From positions 806,001 to 870,000 of the forward strand of contig CAVPOX010000004.1 in assembly GCA_963707075.1 (NCBI GenBank): a stretch of 64,000 nucleotides of DNA, in the 5' to 3' direction. A program made the translations under genes and the position numbers. The notes below the pieces were generated by a model. It saw only the letters and a list, made by a program, of their open reading frames with translations, was not told where the DNA came from and made no database searches. This DNA comes from CAXMQZ01 sp963707075. GTDB lineage: Bacteria > Acidobacteriota > Thermoanaerobaculia > Multivoradales > JAHEKO01. Shown here piece by piece: positions 46,047 through 55,500 of this stretch; within the stretch, counting starts at the first letter, position 1; each line of letters begins with the position of its first letter.

Positions 46047-46783
46047 AGGGAATTCTTGCCAACTTCAGTCGCGAATTCAGGGCCTACTTTTTTTCGCCCA
46101 TGGCCTATATCGTGGCGGCGCTGCTGTTGGTCATCAACGGCGTGGTCTTCTGGCTGATTGTGAGCTTTCTGAACGATCCCAGAGCCGCCATCGGTGCCCC
46201 ATTGCAGCTGTTCTTTGGCCAAACGTTCTTCTTCTGGTTGGTGCTGATCTTCGTGGCTGCGGTGTTGACAATGCGACTGCTGAGCGAAGAACGGCGCAGC
46301 GGCACCATCGAGGTCTTGATGACCTCGCCAGTGACCGAAGGCCAGGTGGTGGTCGGGAAGTTCCTGGCAGCCTTTGCCTTCTTCGCCTTTCTCTGGTTGC
46401 CCACCCTGGCCTATCCCGCCTTGCTCGCCTACTACAGCGAAGTCGACTGGGGCCCGGTGGCGACGGGCTACCTCGGCATCCTTGGCATTGGGTCCCTCTT
46501 TCTGGCCATGGGCGTACTGGCGTCTTCCTTGACCCGCAGTCAATTGGTGGCCGCCGTGATCACCTTCGCGGGTCTGGTGTTCATGATTGTCGTGGGATTT
46601 GTCGAGAACCTGGTCACGGACGAGTCGTGGAAGCAGGTGGTGGGAAATCTGAACCTGATGCAGCACATGGACGATTTCGGCAAGGGCGTCGTCGACACCC
46701 GCTGGTTGGTCTACTACCTGTCGGCAACCGTGTTGCTCCTCTTTCTCTCGGCCCGGGTGCTCGAGAACAAGAAGTGGAGATGA
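46043..46783 (+). CDS. ABC-2 type permease
   Basis: This 246-residue protein has six hydrophobic helices and the ABC-2/GldF-type segments TMRLLSEERRSGTIEVLMTSPVT and GSLFLAMGVLASSLTRSQL. The start ATG overlaps the ATPase stop by four bases, so the two are translationally coupled. It forms the membrane channel of the exporter with the neighbouring ATPase. Confidence 0.93.
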   Translation: MKGILANFSREFRAYFFSPMAYIVAALLLVINGVVFWLIVSFLNDPRAAIGAPLQLFFGQTFFFWLVLIFVAAVLTMRLLSEERRSGTIEVLMTSPVTEGQVVVGKFLAAFAFFAFLWLPTLAYPALLAYYSEVDWGPVATGYLGILGIGSLFLAMGVLASSLTRSQLVAAVITFAGLVFMIVVGFVENLVTDESWKQVVGNLNLMQHMDDFGKGVVDTRWLVYYLSATVLLLFLSARVLENKKWR

Positions 46784-46787
46784 AGTG

Positions 46788-48281
46788 ATGACGTCGACAG
46801 AGGCCCGATCGAAGCGGCGTATCGTCAGTGGATCGTTGCTGGGAGCAGGGGTTGTCCTGGCTGTGCTGCTCTTTCTCATCACCAACTACTTCGGTTGGAA
46901 GTATTACGCACGGTGGGACTGGACCAGCTCGAAGCTCTATACGATCTCGGAGAAGACGGCAAATGTCCTGGCGGAGCTCGATCGCGAGGTGAAGGTGATT
47001 GCCTTCCTCAGCCCGGTCGAGCAGCTCTATGGCCCGATCAGTGAATTGCTGACCAGCTATGACCAGGCCTCGAATCAGCTGAGCGTGCGCTATGTCGATC
47101 CGGAAAAGAACCTGCTCGAAGCCCAGGGCCTGGTCGACCGCTATGAGATTGCCCAGCTCAACGTGCTGATCTTCGATGCTGGTGATGATCGTCGAGTTGT
47201 CGACACGGCCGATCTGGCAGACTTCGACTACTCGGGCATGCAGACCGGCCAGGGCGTCCGCATGACTGGTTTCAAGGGCGAGCAGGTCTTCACTAGCACC
47301 CTGGTGGAGCTGATGGAAAATCGCAAGCCCAAGATCCTTTTCACCAGTGGGCACGGGGAGCAGAGTCTCGATGACTTCTCCGGTCGGGGCCTGTCCATGG
47401 CGCGCGATCTGATGGGCCAGGACAACTTCGAACTGGAGGAGTGGGTAACCCTCGGTGAGACGGAAGTGCCGGCAGGGACCGATTTGATCGTCATTGCCGG
47501 ACCGACTTCGAATTTCGTCGAGCCGGAGTTGGAGCTTCTGGCCGGCTATCTCGAGAGCGGTGGCCGACTCCTCGTCCTGATCGACCCGGTGCTGACCCCG
47601 GACGGGGGGTTCACGCAGACCGGGCTGGAGCCGCTGTTACTCGACTTCGGGGTCGAGCTGGCCAGTGACGTTGTCGTCGATCCCGCGAATCCATTGCCGT
47701 TCTTCGGCGCCGAGACTATCTTCGTCAACATCTATGGTGATCACCTGATTACTCAGGCACTGGACCAGGCCCAGTTGCCGGTGATCATCCCGCTGGGTCG
47801 ATCGGTACGCGCGGCAGGTGGTGTCGAGGGCCTGAAGACGACCGAGCTCATGCTGACCTCGATCGAGGGCTGGGGTGAGACCGATCTCGACAACCTCGAT
47901 CAGGTCGCTTTGGACGATGCCGACATCCCGGGTCCGGTCTCGTTGGCGGTGGCCGTCGAGGCGCTCGAGGAGACTGGTGAGAACCCGGGTGAGGGCTCGC
48001 TGGATCCGTCGGCAAATCTGCGGCTGGTGGTTGTCGGTGACTCGGACTTCGCCAGCAACAGCCAGCTGCAAAACGTGCCAAATGCCACCTTTCTGGCGAA
48101 CAGCCTCAACTGGTTGGTCGAGCGAGAGACCCTGGTCGGTATTCCACCAAAGGCACCAGAGCAGGTTCGCCTGAGCTTGACCCGCAGTCAGCTCTCCAGG
48201 ATCTTCTGGTTGGTGCTGGTGGTACTGCCCGGGCTGGCGCTCGTCGCGGGGGTCGCGGTCTACTACAGACGCAGGAGATAG
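46788..48281 (+). CDS. GldG-like ABC auxiliary membrane protein
   Basis: This 497-residue protein has one N-terminal helix (about 15-38), a large extracytoplasmic domain and a C-terminal helix (about 470-492) followed by YYRRRR-type basic residues. The domain reads TISEKTANVLAELDREVKVIAF, LFTSGHGEQSLDDFSGRGLS, IVIAGPTSNFVEPELELL and GGRLLVLIDP, the ABC_transp_aux (GldG) fold. ATG at 46788 is used; a GTG one codon earlier is possible. It sits between permease and DUF4340 in one operon. Confidence 0.92.
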   Translation: MTSTEARSKRRIVSGSLLGAGVVLAVLLFLITNYFGWKYYARWDWTSSKLYTISEKTANVLAELDREVKVIAFLSPVEQLYGPISELLTSYDQASNQLSVRYVDPEKNLLEAQGLVDRYEIAQLNVLIFDAGDDRRVVDTADLADFDYSGMQTGQGVRMTGFKGEQVFTSTLVELMENRKPKILFTSGHGEQSLDDFSGRGLSMARDLMGQDNFELEEWVTLGETEVPAGTDLIVIAGPTSNFVEPELELLAGYLESGGRLLVLIDPVLTPDGGFTQTGLEPLLLDFGVELASDVVVDPANPLPFFGAETIFVNIYGDHLITQALDQAQLPVIIPLGRSVRAAGGVEGLKTTELMLTSIEGWGETDLDNLDQVALDDADIPGPVSLAVAVEALEETGENPGEGSLDPSANLRLVVVGDSDFASNSQLQNVPNATFLANSLNWLVERETLVGIPPKAPEQVRLSLTRSQLSRIFWLVLVVLPGLALVAGVAVYYRRRR

Positions 48282-48285
48282 GTGG

Positions 48286-49689
48286 ATGCGCGGGCGAACG
48301 GTTCTGATACTCCTGGTATTGGTCGTGGGTCTGGTGGCGTTCATCGAGCTCTACGAGGGAGACCTTCCTTCCAGCCAGGAGCGCGCAGAGATAGAGAAGT
48401 TGGTCCTGGGTGATCTGCACCCTGACGAGATCACAGCTGTGGAAATTGCCGGGCAGGGCGAGACCACGAGAATCGAGCGGCGGGAGAGAGCGAGCGGTAC
48501 AGCGAGCGATTGGGTGTTGACCGCACCTTTGAACGGGCGAGCGGACAGCGATTTGGTCGAAGGCTTGATCGAGTCGTTGGCAAGGCTGGAGAAGACTCGC
48601 ATACTGGCGGACACGAGCCGGAGCGAGGCGGGTCTGGATCCTCCGCGGCTCAGTGTTACTCTGTTCGGGCCATCTGGAGCCTCTGTCATGGAGGTCGGTA
48701 GCGAGGTCCCCGCCGGGGCGTCCATGATCGTCGCGGCCGACGGCGAGATCTCGGTCGTCGACGGGAAGGTCTGGGCGGATCTGGCGAGAGCTCCCGGCGA
48801 TTGGCGCAGTCGGCGGGTCATCCATCGAACCGAAGAGCAGATCACCGGCATGACCGTCGGCCTGGGCGATTCCCAGATCGTTTTCGCCAGACGTGGTGGA
48901 GACTTCTGGATCGAGCAGCCGGTAGAGGACCGGGCTGATGCGAAGCTGACCGGTGACCTGCTCACCGAAGTGGCATCGATGCGGAAATCGACCTTTGTCG
49001 ACGACCAAAGGGTGGCTCTCGCGGAGATGGGCCTCGAGCCGCCAATCGGCTATGTCGAGTTGAGGTCGGCCTCCGATGATGCGCCCTCACGGATCCTTTG
49101 GGGCATCTCGGACAGCGCACAGCCCGACCAACACTACGCGATGGCAGAGGGCCAGGTCTTCACAACCGCGACGAATCTGCAACCACACCTCGAGAGGTCA
49201 GCTCAGCAGTGGCGATCGCTCGACCTCACATCGATGGAGACCTTCGAGATCGATCGGCTCGAAATCGTGCAACCGGGCGAGGCACCCCTGACCCTCGTGC
49301 GAGATGGAGCCGACTGGCAGCGCAACGAAGACAGGATTTCGTTCGCCAGTGTCAGCGAGCTGCTTTACGCCCTTACGCAGCAGAAGGGGGATCGCATCCT
49401 GCCGGAGGTGACCTCGGCGTCATTGAGTTCCGGCACTACCCCAGCCCGGTTGAAGGTCACGATGGAGGGAGCGGACCGACGGCAGTCCGTCTCTTTCTAC
49501 CCGAGCTCGGGAGGGGGAGTTTCAGCCTCTGTCGAAGATCGTCGGGTAGCTCTCTGGATGAGTGAGAATGAATTTTCTGAAGTTGTGGCGAAAATCGCCG
49601 AAGTCAAAGCGGCCGAGCGCGTGAAAATCGCTGATGATGAACAAGTTCAAAGTGGTACTGGTGGGCTAAGTTCCGATCAACAAAGGTAA
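48286..49689 (+). CDS. DUF4340 exported protein of the Gld-type ABC operon
   Basis: This 467-residue protein has an N-terminal helix (TVLILLVLVVGLVAFIELYE) and then two or three repeats of a DUF4340 domain. The repeats share patterns such as DWVLTAPLNGRADSDLVEGLIESL and DWRSRRVIH (first) and DWQRNEDRISFASVSELLYAL (second). It starts four bases after the GldG-like stop. DUF4340 function is unknown, but it nearly always follows these ABC genes, implying a shared machine. Confidence 0.9.
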   Translation: MRGRTVLILLVLVVGLVAFIELYEGDLPSSQERAEIEKLVLGDLHPDEITAVEIAGQGETTRIERRERASGTASDWVLTAPLNGRADSDLVEGLIESLARLEKTRILADTSRSEAGLDPPRLSVTLFGPSGASVMEVGSEVPAGASMIVAADGEISVVDGKVWADLARAPGDWRSRRVIHRTEEQITGMTVGLGDSQIVFARRGGDFWIEQPVEDRADAKLTGDLLTEVASMRKSTFVDDQRVALAEMGLEPPIGYVELRSASDDAPSRILWGISDSAQPDQHYAMAEGQVFTTATNLQPHLERSAQQWRSLDLTSMETFEIDRLEIVQPGEAPLTLVRDGADWQRNEDRISFASVSELLYALTQQKGDRILPEVTSASLSSGTTPARLKVTMEGADRRQSVSFYPSSGGGVSASVEDRRVALWMSENEFSEVVAKIAEVKAAERVKIADDEQVQSGTGGLSSDQQR

Positions 49690-49795
49690 ATTCGAATTCC
49701 ACTCAAGTTAAGTATTGTCAATGGGTTGTCAAAGATCGTCGAAGTCCTCGGCAGCGTTTGGATAGATGTTTACTTATAGAAAAATCTCGAAAAAA

Positions 49796-49813
49796 ACCAC
49801 AATATCTTGTGGT
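49796..49813. promoter_or_regulatory. NrdR box upstream of nrdJ
   Basis: ACCACAATATCTTGTGGT is a near-perfect palindrome whose core CACAATATCTTGTG matches the NrdR box (CAC-W-ATAT-N-T-W-GTG). A TTGACA hexamer follows at 49821-49826. A second, phased box, usual for NrdR, was not clear. NrdR would repress the ribonucleotide reductase at high dATP/ATP. Confidence 0.75.
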
Positions 49814-50167
49814 TTGAGTCTTGACAGCCCGCCAGATCTCGTGCAAGCTAAGGCAATCCGAGATCGCTGAGATGCTGCGCAGAGAGCCAGAGAAAAACTA
49901 GCGGGACGCTCTCAAGAGTCGAGGAATCGCGCAACCTCGATTCTCGGCAAGACATCTTTGAGGATCCGGCGCTGTTGGGGGGTGGGTGAGACGCGAGTGG
50001 GGAAGGGCGGTGGCTGTGCCGAAGGGCGTAGCATTTTGACGAGGTGGAGTCTGCTGCAGGCAGTCGGCGGGCTCGAAAACGAGAAACCAGTAGTCGTGCC
50101 AGATAGTCCTGACGTAGAACGAGACCAGGCAAGGTACGCAGAGAGAAGACGAGGGGGTTAGGGTCCG
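49814..50167 (+). other. Long leader region of nrdJ, function unknown
   Basis: If transcription starts near the TTGACA at 49821, about 300 bases precede the nrdJ ATG. A hairpin GAG(G)AATCG/CGATTCTC forms near 49921-49947. I see no B12-riboswitch core and no convincing short gene, and no other class I recognise. Confidence 0.4.
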
Positions 50168-52936
50168 ATGCTCACGACGGAGAGTTCAGGCGGCGAGTCA
50201 GTAATACAGGAGCATCAGCATCAGGAGTCGCAGGAACCGGCAAAGGGCCTCAGGTTCAAACGCTTGTACACCACGGCTGGTGTCGACCCTTTCGATGCAA
50301 TCGAATGGGAGACCCGGGACGCGAGGATCGCCAACGAGAAGGGCGATGTGATCTTCGAACAGGTGGGCGTGGAAGTACCCAAAGCATGGTCGCAAACGGC
50401 GACCAACGTCGTGGTCAGCAAGTACTTCCGCGGTCAGTTGGATACCCCCGACCGGGAAACCAGCGTCCGACAGCTGATCAGCCGGGTGACGGATACGATG
50501 ACAGCTTGGGGGCTGGACGGAGGCTACTTCGCCACTGAAGAAGATGCGCAGATCTTCCGCGACGAGCTGACCCATATCCTGGTCAACCAGCACGCTTGCT
50601 TCAACTCTCCGGTCTGGTTCAATGTCGGTATCGAGGAGCGCCCACAATGCTCGGCCTGCTTTATCAACGCGGTCGAGGACACGATGCAGTCGATCCTCGA
50701 TCTGGCGAAGACCGAGGGCATGCTCTTCAAGTTCGGTTCCGGTACCGGCAGCAATCTGTCGACGATACGCTCGTCAACCGAAGCCCTGGGTGGTGGTGGC
50801 ACGGCTTCGGGGCCGGTCTCCTTCATGAAGGGCTTCGACGCCTTTGCCGGTGTGATCAAGAGCGGCGGCAAGACTCGCCGCGCGGCGAAGATGGTCATTC
50901 TCAATGCAGATCACCCTGACATCATCGAGTTCATCAATTGCAAGCAGGTGGAGGAGCGCAAGGCCTGGGCGCTGATCGAAGCGGGCTACGAAGGGGGTTT
51001 CAACGTCCCGGGAGGGGCCTACGACTCTGTCTTCTACCAGAACGCCAACCACTCGGTGCGGGTGGACGACGACTTCATGAATGCTGTCGTCGAGGACAAG
51101 GACTGGTCCACGCTGAGCGTCACGAACAAGGAGCCTGTCGAGACCTTCAAGGCTCGCGACGTGATGAAGATGATCGCCGAGTCGACCTGGGTCTGCGGTG
51201 ACCCGGGGATGCAGTACGACACGACGATCAACGACTGGCACACCTGTTCGAACACCGATCGAATCAACGCCAGCAACCCGTGCAGCGAGTACATGTTTCT
51301 CGACAATACGGCCTGCAACCTGGCGTCGATGAATCTGATGAAGTACTACGATGCGGCGGAGGAAAGGTTCGACGCCGAGAGTTTTCAGCACGCCTGCGAG
51401 GTGGTGATCACTGCTCAGGAGATCATCGTCGACTACGCCAGCTATCCGACACCGGCTATCGAAGAGAACTCGCACCGGTTTCGGCCCCTGGGCATCGGGT
51501 TCGCCAACATCGGAGCCCTGTTGATGGCGCGCGGATTACCCTATGACTCGGACTCGGGCCGCGACTATGCAGCGGCGATAAGCGCGTTGATGTCAGGAGC
51601 CTCGTACGCCCAGTCTGGACGCATCGCTGAAGTCAAGGGGGCGTTCAACGACTTCGAAGACAACCGCAAGCCGATGAGCACCGTCATGCGCAAGCATCGC
51701 GATTCGGTCAGGTCGATCGAGGCCGCGCATGTGCCGCTCGAGTTACTCAAGGCAGCGAAGGAATCCTGGGACGAAGTCGTCGATCTGTGCAGCGCCGATG
51801 GACTACGCAATAGCCAGATCTCGGTGATTGCTCCGACCGGAACGATCGCCTTCATGATGGATTGCGACACGACCGGAATCGAACCCGACATCGCGCTGGT
51901 CAAGTACAAGCGACTGGTCGGCGGCGGCATGATCAAGATCGTCAACGGTACAGTGCCTGCGGCACTCAAGCGGTTGGGCTATGACAAGGCCGAGGTCAAG
52001 GACATCGTCGAATACATCGACGAGCACGACACGATCGAGGGCGCGCCTCATCTCAAGGACGAGCATCTGGCGGTCTTCGACTGCGCTTTCAAGGCAGCCA
52101 AGGGGTCGCGTTCGATTCATTACATGGGACACCTGAAGATGCTCGGGGCAGTGCAGCCCTTTATTTCGGGTGCCATCAGCAAGACCATCAACATGCCCGA
52201 GGACTCGACTCCCGAAGAGATCATGGAGGCATACATCGAAGGTTGGCGGATGGGGCTCAAGGCCATCGCTATCTATCGCGATGGATGCAAGCGCAGTCAG
52301 CCGCTGTCGACCAGCGCCTCGGATGAGGAGAAGGTGGCGCCCGAGGCCAAGCCGCATCGCCGCAAGCTGCCCGATGAGCGTCGGGCCATGACCCACAAGT
52401 TTTCGGTCAACGGTCACGAGGGCTACATCACGGTCGGGTTGTACGAGGATGGCATGCCAGGAGAGATCTTCCTGGTGATGGCAAAAGAGGGCTCGACGAT
52501 CTCCGGGTTGATGGATGCTTTTGCGACATCGGTTTCGATCGCCCTGCAGTACGGTGTGCCTATTCAGACCCTGGTCGACAAGTTCACACACACGCGATTC
52601 GAGCCCTCAGGGTTCACCAACAATCCCGAGATTCCGATCGCCAAGTCGATCATGGATTACATCTTCCGTTGGTTGGCTTCGAAGTTCATGAGCCGCGAGG
52701 GCAAGCAGGCGGCAGGTGTTGTGTTGCGGGACGAAGTGGAACCTGCCGTAGACAAAGCCGGTGGAAACCCGGACAATACGACTCAAGCATTCAGTGGTAG
52801 CAAGGAAGGCAACGGTAAGGTAACCTTCCTCTATCAACAGGATGCGCCGAGTTGTCAGGAATGTGGGTCGATCATGGTTCGCAATGGGACTTGTTACAAA
52901 TGTTTGAACTGTGGCACGACCAGCGGATGTAGTTGA
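50168..52936 (+). CDS. nrdJ: Adenosylcobalamin-dependent (class II) ribonucleotide reductase
   Basis: This 922-residue cytoplasmic enzyme reduces ribonucleoside diphosphates using B12, independent of oxygen. Landmarks include FNSPVWFNVGIEERPQCSACF, FKFGSGTGSNLSTIRSS, NPCSEYMFLDNTACNLASMNLM (active-site Cys/Glu region) and VIAPTGTIAFMMDCDTTGIEPD. A C-terminal zinc-ribbon tail has CQECG...CYKCLNCG and a terminal cysteine. ATG at 50168 lies after a GAGGGGG-type purine run. The NrdR box upstream implies dNTP-dependent repression. The length fits the NrdJ subgroup with a C-terminal tail. Confidence 0.97.
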   Translation: MLTTESSGGESVIQEHQHQESQEPAKGLRFKRLYTTAGVDPFDAIEWETRDARIANEKGDVIFEQVGVEVPKAWSQTATNVVVSKYFRGQLDTPDRETSVRQLISRVTDTMTAWGLDGGYFATEEDAQIFRDELTHILVNQHACFNSPVWFNVGIEERPQCSACFINAVEDTMQSILDLAKTEGMLFKFGSGTGSNLSTIRSSTEALGGGGTASGPVSFMKGFDAFAGVIKSGGKTRRAAKMVILNADHPDIIEFINCKQVEERKAWALIEAGYEGGFNVPGGAYDSVFYQNANHSVRVDDDFMNAVVEDKDWSTLSVTNKEPVETFKARDVMKMIAESTWVCGDPGMQYDTTINDWHTCSNTDRINASNPCSEYMFLDNTACNLASMNLMKYYDAAEERFDAESFQHACEVVITAQEIIVDYASYPTPAIEENSHRFRPLGIGFANIGALLMARGLPYDSDSGRDYAAAISALMSGASYAQSGRIAEVKGAFNDFEDNRKPMSTVMRKHRDSVRSIEAAHVPLELLKAAKESWDEVVDLCSADGLRNSQISVIAPTGTIAFMMDCDTTGIEPDIALVKYKRLVGGGMIKIVNGTVPAALKRLGYDKAEVKDIVEYIDEHDTIEGAPHLKDEHLAVFDCAFKAAKGSRSIHYMGHLKMLGAVQPFISGAISKTINMPEDSTPEEIMEAYIEGWRMGLKAIAIYRDGCKRSQPLSTSASDEEKVAPEAKPHRRKLPDERRAMTHKFSVNGHEGYITVGLYEDGMPGEIFLVMAKEGSTISGLMDAFATSVSIALQYGVPIQTLVDKFTHTRFEPSGFTNNPEIPIAKSIMDYIFRWLASKFMSREGKQAAGVVLRDEVEPAVDKAGGNPDNTTQAFSGSKEGNGKVTFLYQQDAPSCQECGSIMVRNGTCYKCLNCGTTSGCS

Positions 52937-52986
52937 TGGGCCGTAACCTGGTTTGAAGACACAGATTCCAGACAATGCAATTCCTC

Positions 52987-53007
52987 GGGGCCACTCGGGC
53001 CCCTTTT
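52987..53007 (+). terminator. Intrinsic terminator after nrdJ
   Basis: GGGGCC pairs with GGCCCC around ACTCG, followed by TTTT. Confidence 0.8.
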
Positions 53008-53090
53008 GGCAGGTGGCAATGGTGCTGCACTGCAAGGAGACGGATTCGTAGAGTCCGGTGGCCCCGAAAGAGGGCAGGGAGGAACTGAGA

Positions 53091-53534
53091 ATGGCAACAA
53101 AGAAGAAGACGGCGGCGAAGAGAAAACCGACCGCTGCCAAAAAGAAGGCTGTGAAGAAGAAGGTCGCGGCGAAGAAGACCGCTCGCAAGCAAGCCAGGGC
53201 GACGAAGAAGGTCGCCAGGAAGAAGAAGGCGATCCAGAAGAAGGTCGCCAGGAAGAAGAAAGCGATCCAGAAGAAGATCGCCAAGATGACCCCGGCCCAG
53301 AAGAAGGCTGCCGCGAAGACGCTGGCCCAGAAGAAGGCTGCTCTGAAGAAGAAGGTGGCCGCCAAGAAGAAGGCCGCTGCCAAGAAGCCTGCGGCCAAGA
53401 AGAAGACTGCGGCCAAGAAGAAGACTGCAGCCAAGAAGACGACTGCAGCCAAGAAGACGACTGCAGCGAAGAAGAAGACTGCAGCGAAGAAGACGACTGC
53501 AGCCAAGAAGAAGACTGCAGCGAAGAAGAAGTAG
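53091..53534 (+). CDS. Lys/Ala-rich histone H1-like DNA-binding protein
   Basis: This 147-residue, very basic protein is made almost entirely of K, A, T and R in AAKKKT-type repeats, like histone H1 tails and bacterial Hc1/AlgP-type proteins. A middle segment (MTPAQKKAAAKTLAQKKAALKKK) is slightly more varied. GGGAGGA precedes the ATG at 53091. The coding DNA is itself repetitive (AAGAAGAAGACTGCAGCC-type units in the last third). The likely role is nucleoid binding; length probably varies among strains through repeat slippage. Confidence 0.85.
   Translation: MATKKKTAAKRKPTAAKKKAVKKKVAAKKTARKQARATKKVARKKKAIQKKVARKKKAIQKKIAKMTPAQKKAAAKTLAQKKAALKKKVAAKKKAAAKKPAAKKKTAAKKKTAAKKTTAAKKTTAAKKKTAAKKTTAAKKKTAAKKK
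53388..53531 (+). repeat. Short tandem repeats in the histone-like gene
   Basis: Units of 12-18 bases built on AAGACTGCAGC(C/G)AAGAAG repeat to the stop codon, encoding TAAKK(K/T) blocks. They are coding, not a CRISPR. Confidence 0.8.
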
Positions 53535-53573
53535 CGGTAGCGGCTGACGACTGTCTTCCTGTAGGCTCCCGCG

Positions 53574-54158
53574 ATGCGGTTGGGAAACCTCACCCGGGAT
53601 TGCCTGAGAAGGAAGAGAGTTCTTTCGCTAGCAGGCTTGCTGGTCTCGCTGGTTTTGTCTGGCTCGACCAGCTGTCAATCGCCAGATTCGGGCGTCGGAG
53701 AGGAGGCCAGCGGTAATGGGCTCTCCCCGGCGCCCGCTTTTGATCTGGCCGACCTCGACGGCTCCCGTCATCGTCTCGGCGACTACGCTGGGCGGGTCGT
53801 CCTCGTCGAGTTCTGGGCGACCTGGTGCGGCCCCTGTCGGCTGCAGGCGGAGATTCTCTCTCGACTCTACGAAGAGGTCGGTGGCGACGATGTCGAGTTC
53901 CTGGCAGTGAGCCTGGGTGAGCCGGAAGACATCGTTCGCAAATTCACCGGCAAGGATCCGTTCCCGTATCCGGTGCTTCTCGACACCGATGAGACTCTCG
54001 GGTTTGCTCTGGAGATCTACGCTCTTCCGACGGTGATGATCGTCGATAGAAACGGTGATATCAGCTTCTTTCGCCCTGGCATCTCCGACGGCGAGACACT
54101 GCGCCGGGCACTCGAGGCGGCCGCCGGGGACCCGCAGCAACTCGCATCCTCGAGCTAA
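53574..54158 (+). CDS. TlpA/ResA-like thioredoxin-fold protein, exported
   Basis: This 194-residue protein has a signal-like N-terminus (VLSLAGLLVSLVLSGSTSC; a cysteine at the end makes a weak lipobox) and then a thioredoxin fold with WATWCGPCRLQAEIL (active site CGPC) and cis-Pro region YALPTVMIVD. TlpA-like proteins reduce or oxidise cysteine pairs, for example in apocytochrome c before haem attachment, which would suit the cytochromes in this window; that is inference. Its stop overlaps the convergent VWA gene's stop. Confidence 0.9.
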   Translation: MRLGNLTRDCLRRKRVLSLAGLLVSLVLSGSTSCQSPDSGVGEEASGNGLSPAPAFDLADLDGSRHRLGDYAGRVVLVEFWATWCGPCRLQAEILSRLYEEVGGDDVEFLAVSLGEPEDIVRKFTGKDPFPYPVLLDTDETLGFALEIYALPTVMIVDRNGDISFFRPGISDGETLRRALEAAAGDPQQLASSS

Positions 54159-55129
54159 CGGGCGATCGTGATCTGCACGCGTGGCGGAGGGCCACGGTAT
54201 CCCCGACGAAAGGAGAGCTGAACCTTCTTCTTGCGAGTCGTGATTTCGATCTCACGGTAGGCGATATCGCTCTCGTCGCTGGTCGAGAATCCGAGAACGT
54301 ACTGGTGACGCAGGTCGGAGGCGATGATCGAGCTGGCAGCGACAGCTTCCTGGACGCTTGTCACCCAGAAATACTCGCCACCGGTCAGATGAGCCAGCAG
54401 GTTCAGGATGTCGGCGTAGCGATGCAGTTTCTGGCCGTCTCGAGAGAGGCTCTCCGGATCGCCGGTCGACAAGCCCAGGACATAGACAGGAAGCTCGGCT
54501 TGCCTGACCTGTTCTCGGGCATCGGAAGGGGAGAGCGAGCTCGAGTTGTCGGCACCGTCGGTGATCAGGATTGCCGCGCGCTTGGCGCTCTGTCGGTCCT
54601 GGGTTAGCGCAGGCAGGCCAGACACGGCGTCATGAAGTGCCGTCACGCCGTAGGGCTTCCAGGTTCCGAGCTCGGTGTCGATAACTTCAGGGTCGTCGGT
54701 GTAGGGGATGTCGAGAGAAAGGTGGTTGTCGGCGAAGCTGGCGAGGGCGAATTGATCGCCAGTCTGCGCGCCATTGAGGATTTGCTCGACCGCGAGTCGG
54801 CTGAAGCGGAGTTTGTCCGCATTGGCCATGCTCCCGGAGAGATCCTGCAGGAAGATGATACTGACCGGAGCCGAGGCACCCACGTCGAAGCTCTCGAAGG
54901 GTACGGTCATTCCATCCACCTTGAGCTCGAAGTCGTCGGCAACGAGATCGTCGACATAGCCGCCTTTGCCACGTGCGACAACCGGCACGAGGATGTAGGC
55001 GACCGAGACATTGTCTTCAAAGCCGGCTTGCAGGCCGACGTTGCTGGCCTCCTGCCCCGCAGCAAGACCGGGAAGTGTCATCGACAGCAGCAGTACCGCA
55101 CGCGCGAGATAATGTCCTGTCCTTCGCAT
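54155..55129 (-). CDS. Secreted VWFA-related protein (acidobacterial type)
   Basis: This 324-residue protein has a signal peptide (to about residue 25, ending AAGQE) and one VWA domain. The MIDAS motif DLSGSM at about residue 96 and the ITDGADNSSS Asp at about 180 are intact. It then has YVLGFSTSDESD and KKKVQLSFRRGYRGP, the hallmarks of the VWFA-related acidobacterial family (TIGR03436). Function is unknown. It is one of the better taxon clues here. Confidence 0.9.
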   Translation of the reverse strand: MRRTGHYLARAVLLLSMTLPGLAAGQEASNVGLQAGFEDNVSVAYILVPVVARGKGGYVDDLVADDFELKVDGMTVPFESFDVGASAPVSIIFLQDLSGSMANADKLRFSRLAVEQILNGAQTGDQFALASFADNHLSLDIPYTDDPEVIDTELGTWKPYGVTALHDAVSGLPALTQDRQSAKRAAILITDGADNSSSLSPSDAREQVRQAELPVYVLGLSTGDPESLSRDGQKLHRYADILNLLAHLTGGEYFWVTSVQEAVAASSIIASDLRHQYVLGFSTSDESDIAYREIEITTRKKKVQLSFRRGYRGPPPRVQITIAR

Positions 55130-55169
55130 CGGCTCTGCTAGCCTATAGGCCTATCCGGGAGATTTCTAC

Positions 55170-55409
55170 GTGGATTCGATCAACATTCGCAACTTGTCCA
55201 TCAAGTGTGGGCACTGTGACAGCTATCAGACCCTGATGGGCTTCGCCCGCTCGGGGGAATGGAATGTCTACACCTACGAGTGCGAGAACAGCACCTGTGA
55301 TCCCGATGTGACACGCACTCTGGTGGAGGTACCGCGGAATCTGGACGAGTTTGCGAGACGGGATTCGGACTGGAGACAAGAGCCACCGACCGCCGGCACA
55401 GGGACCTGA
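55170..55409 (+). CDS. Small zinc-ribbon-like protein
   Basis: This 79-residue protein starts at a GTG with GGGAG upstream. Cysteines at CGHC (about 13-16) and CENSTC (about 38-43) suggest a zinc ribbon. No family name is known to me. It is divergent from the VWA gene and precedes the GAPDH-like gene by 91 bases. Confidence 0.65.
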   Translation: MDSINIRNLSIKCGHCDSYQTLMGFARSGEWNVYTYECENSTCDPDVTRTLVEVPRNLDEFARRDSDWRQEPPTAGTGT

Positions 55410-55500
55410 TTGTGCTAATCTGGGGTTCATCCTAGTTACCGTTTGCCTCCGGGCATACGGCCTCGATTTTGCCGATTTCCATAGTCGAAGAGAGGGAGCC

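Noticed and set aside
49860..50167. Cobalamin riboswitch before nrdJ
   Set aside because: GGGGAAGGGCGGTGG near 50000 looks a little like the B12 core, but the CCGCAACTGT box and the CCAGGAGACC 3' box are absent.
53388..53531. CRISPR-like tandem repeat
   Set aside because: Units have no unique spacers and encode the Lys/Ala tail of the histone-like protein.
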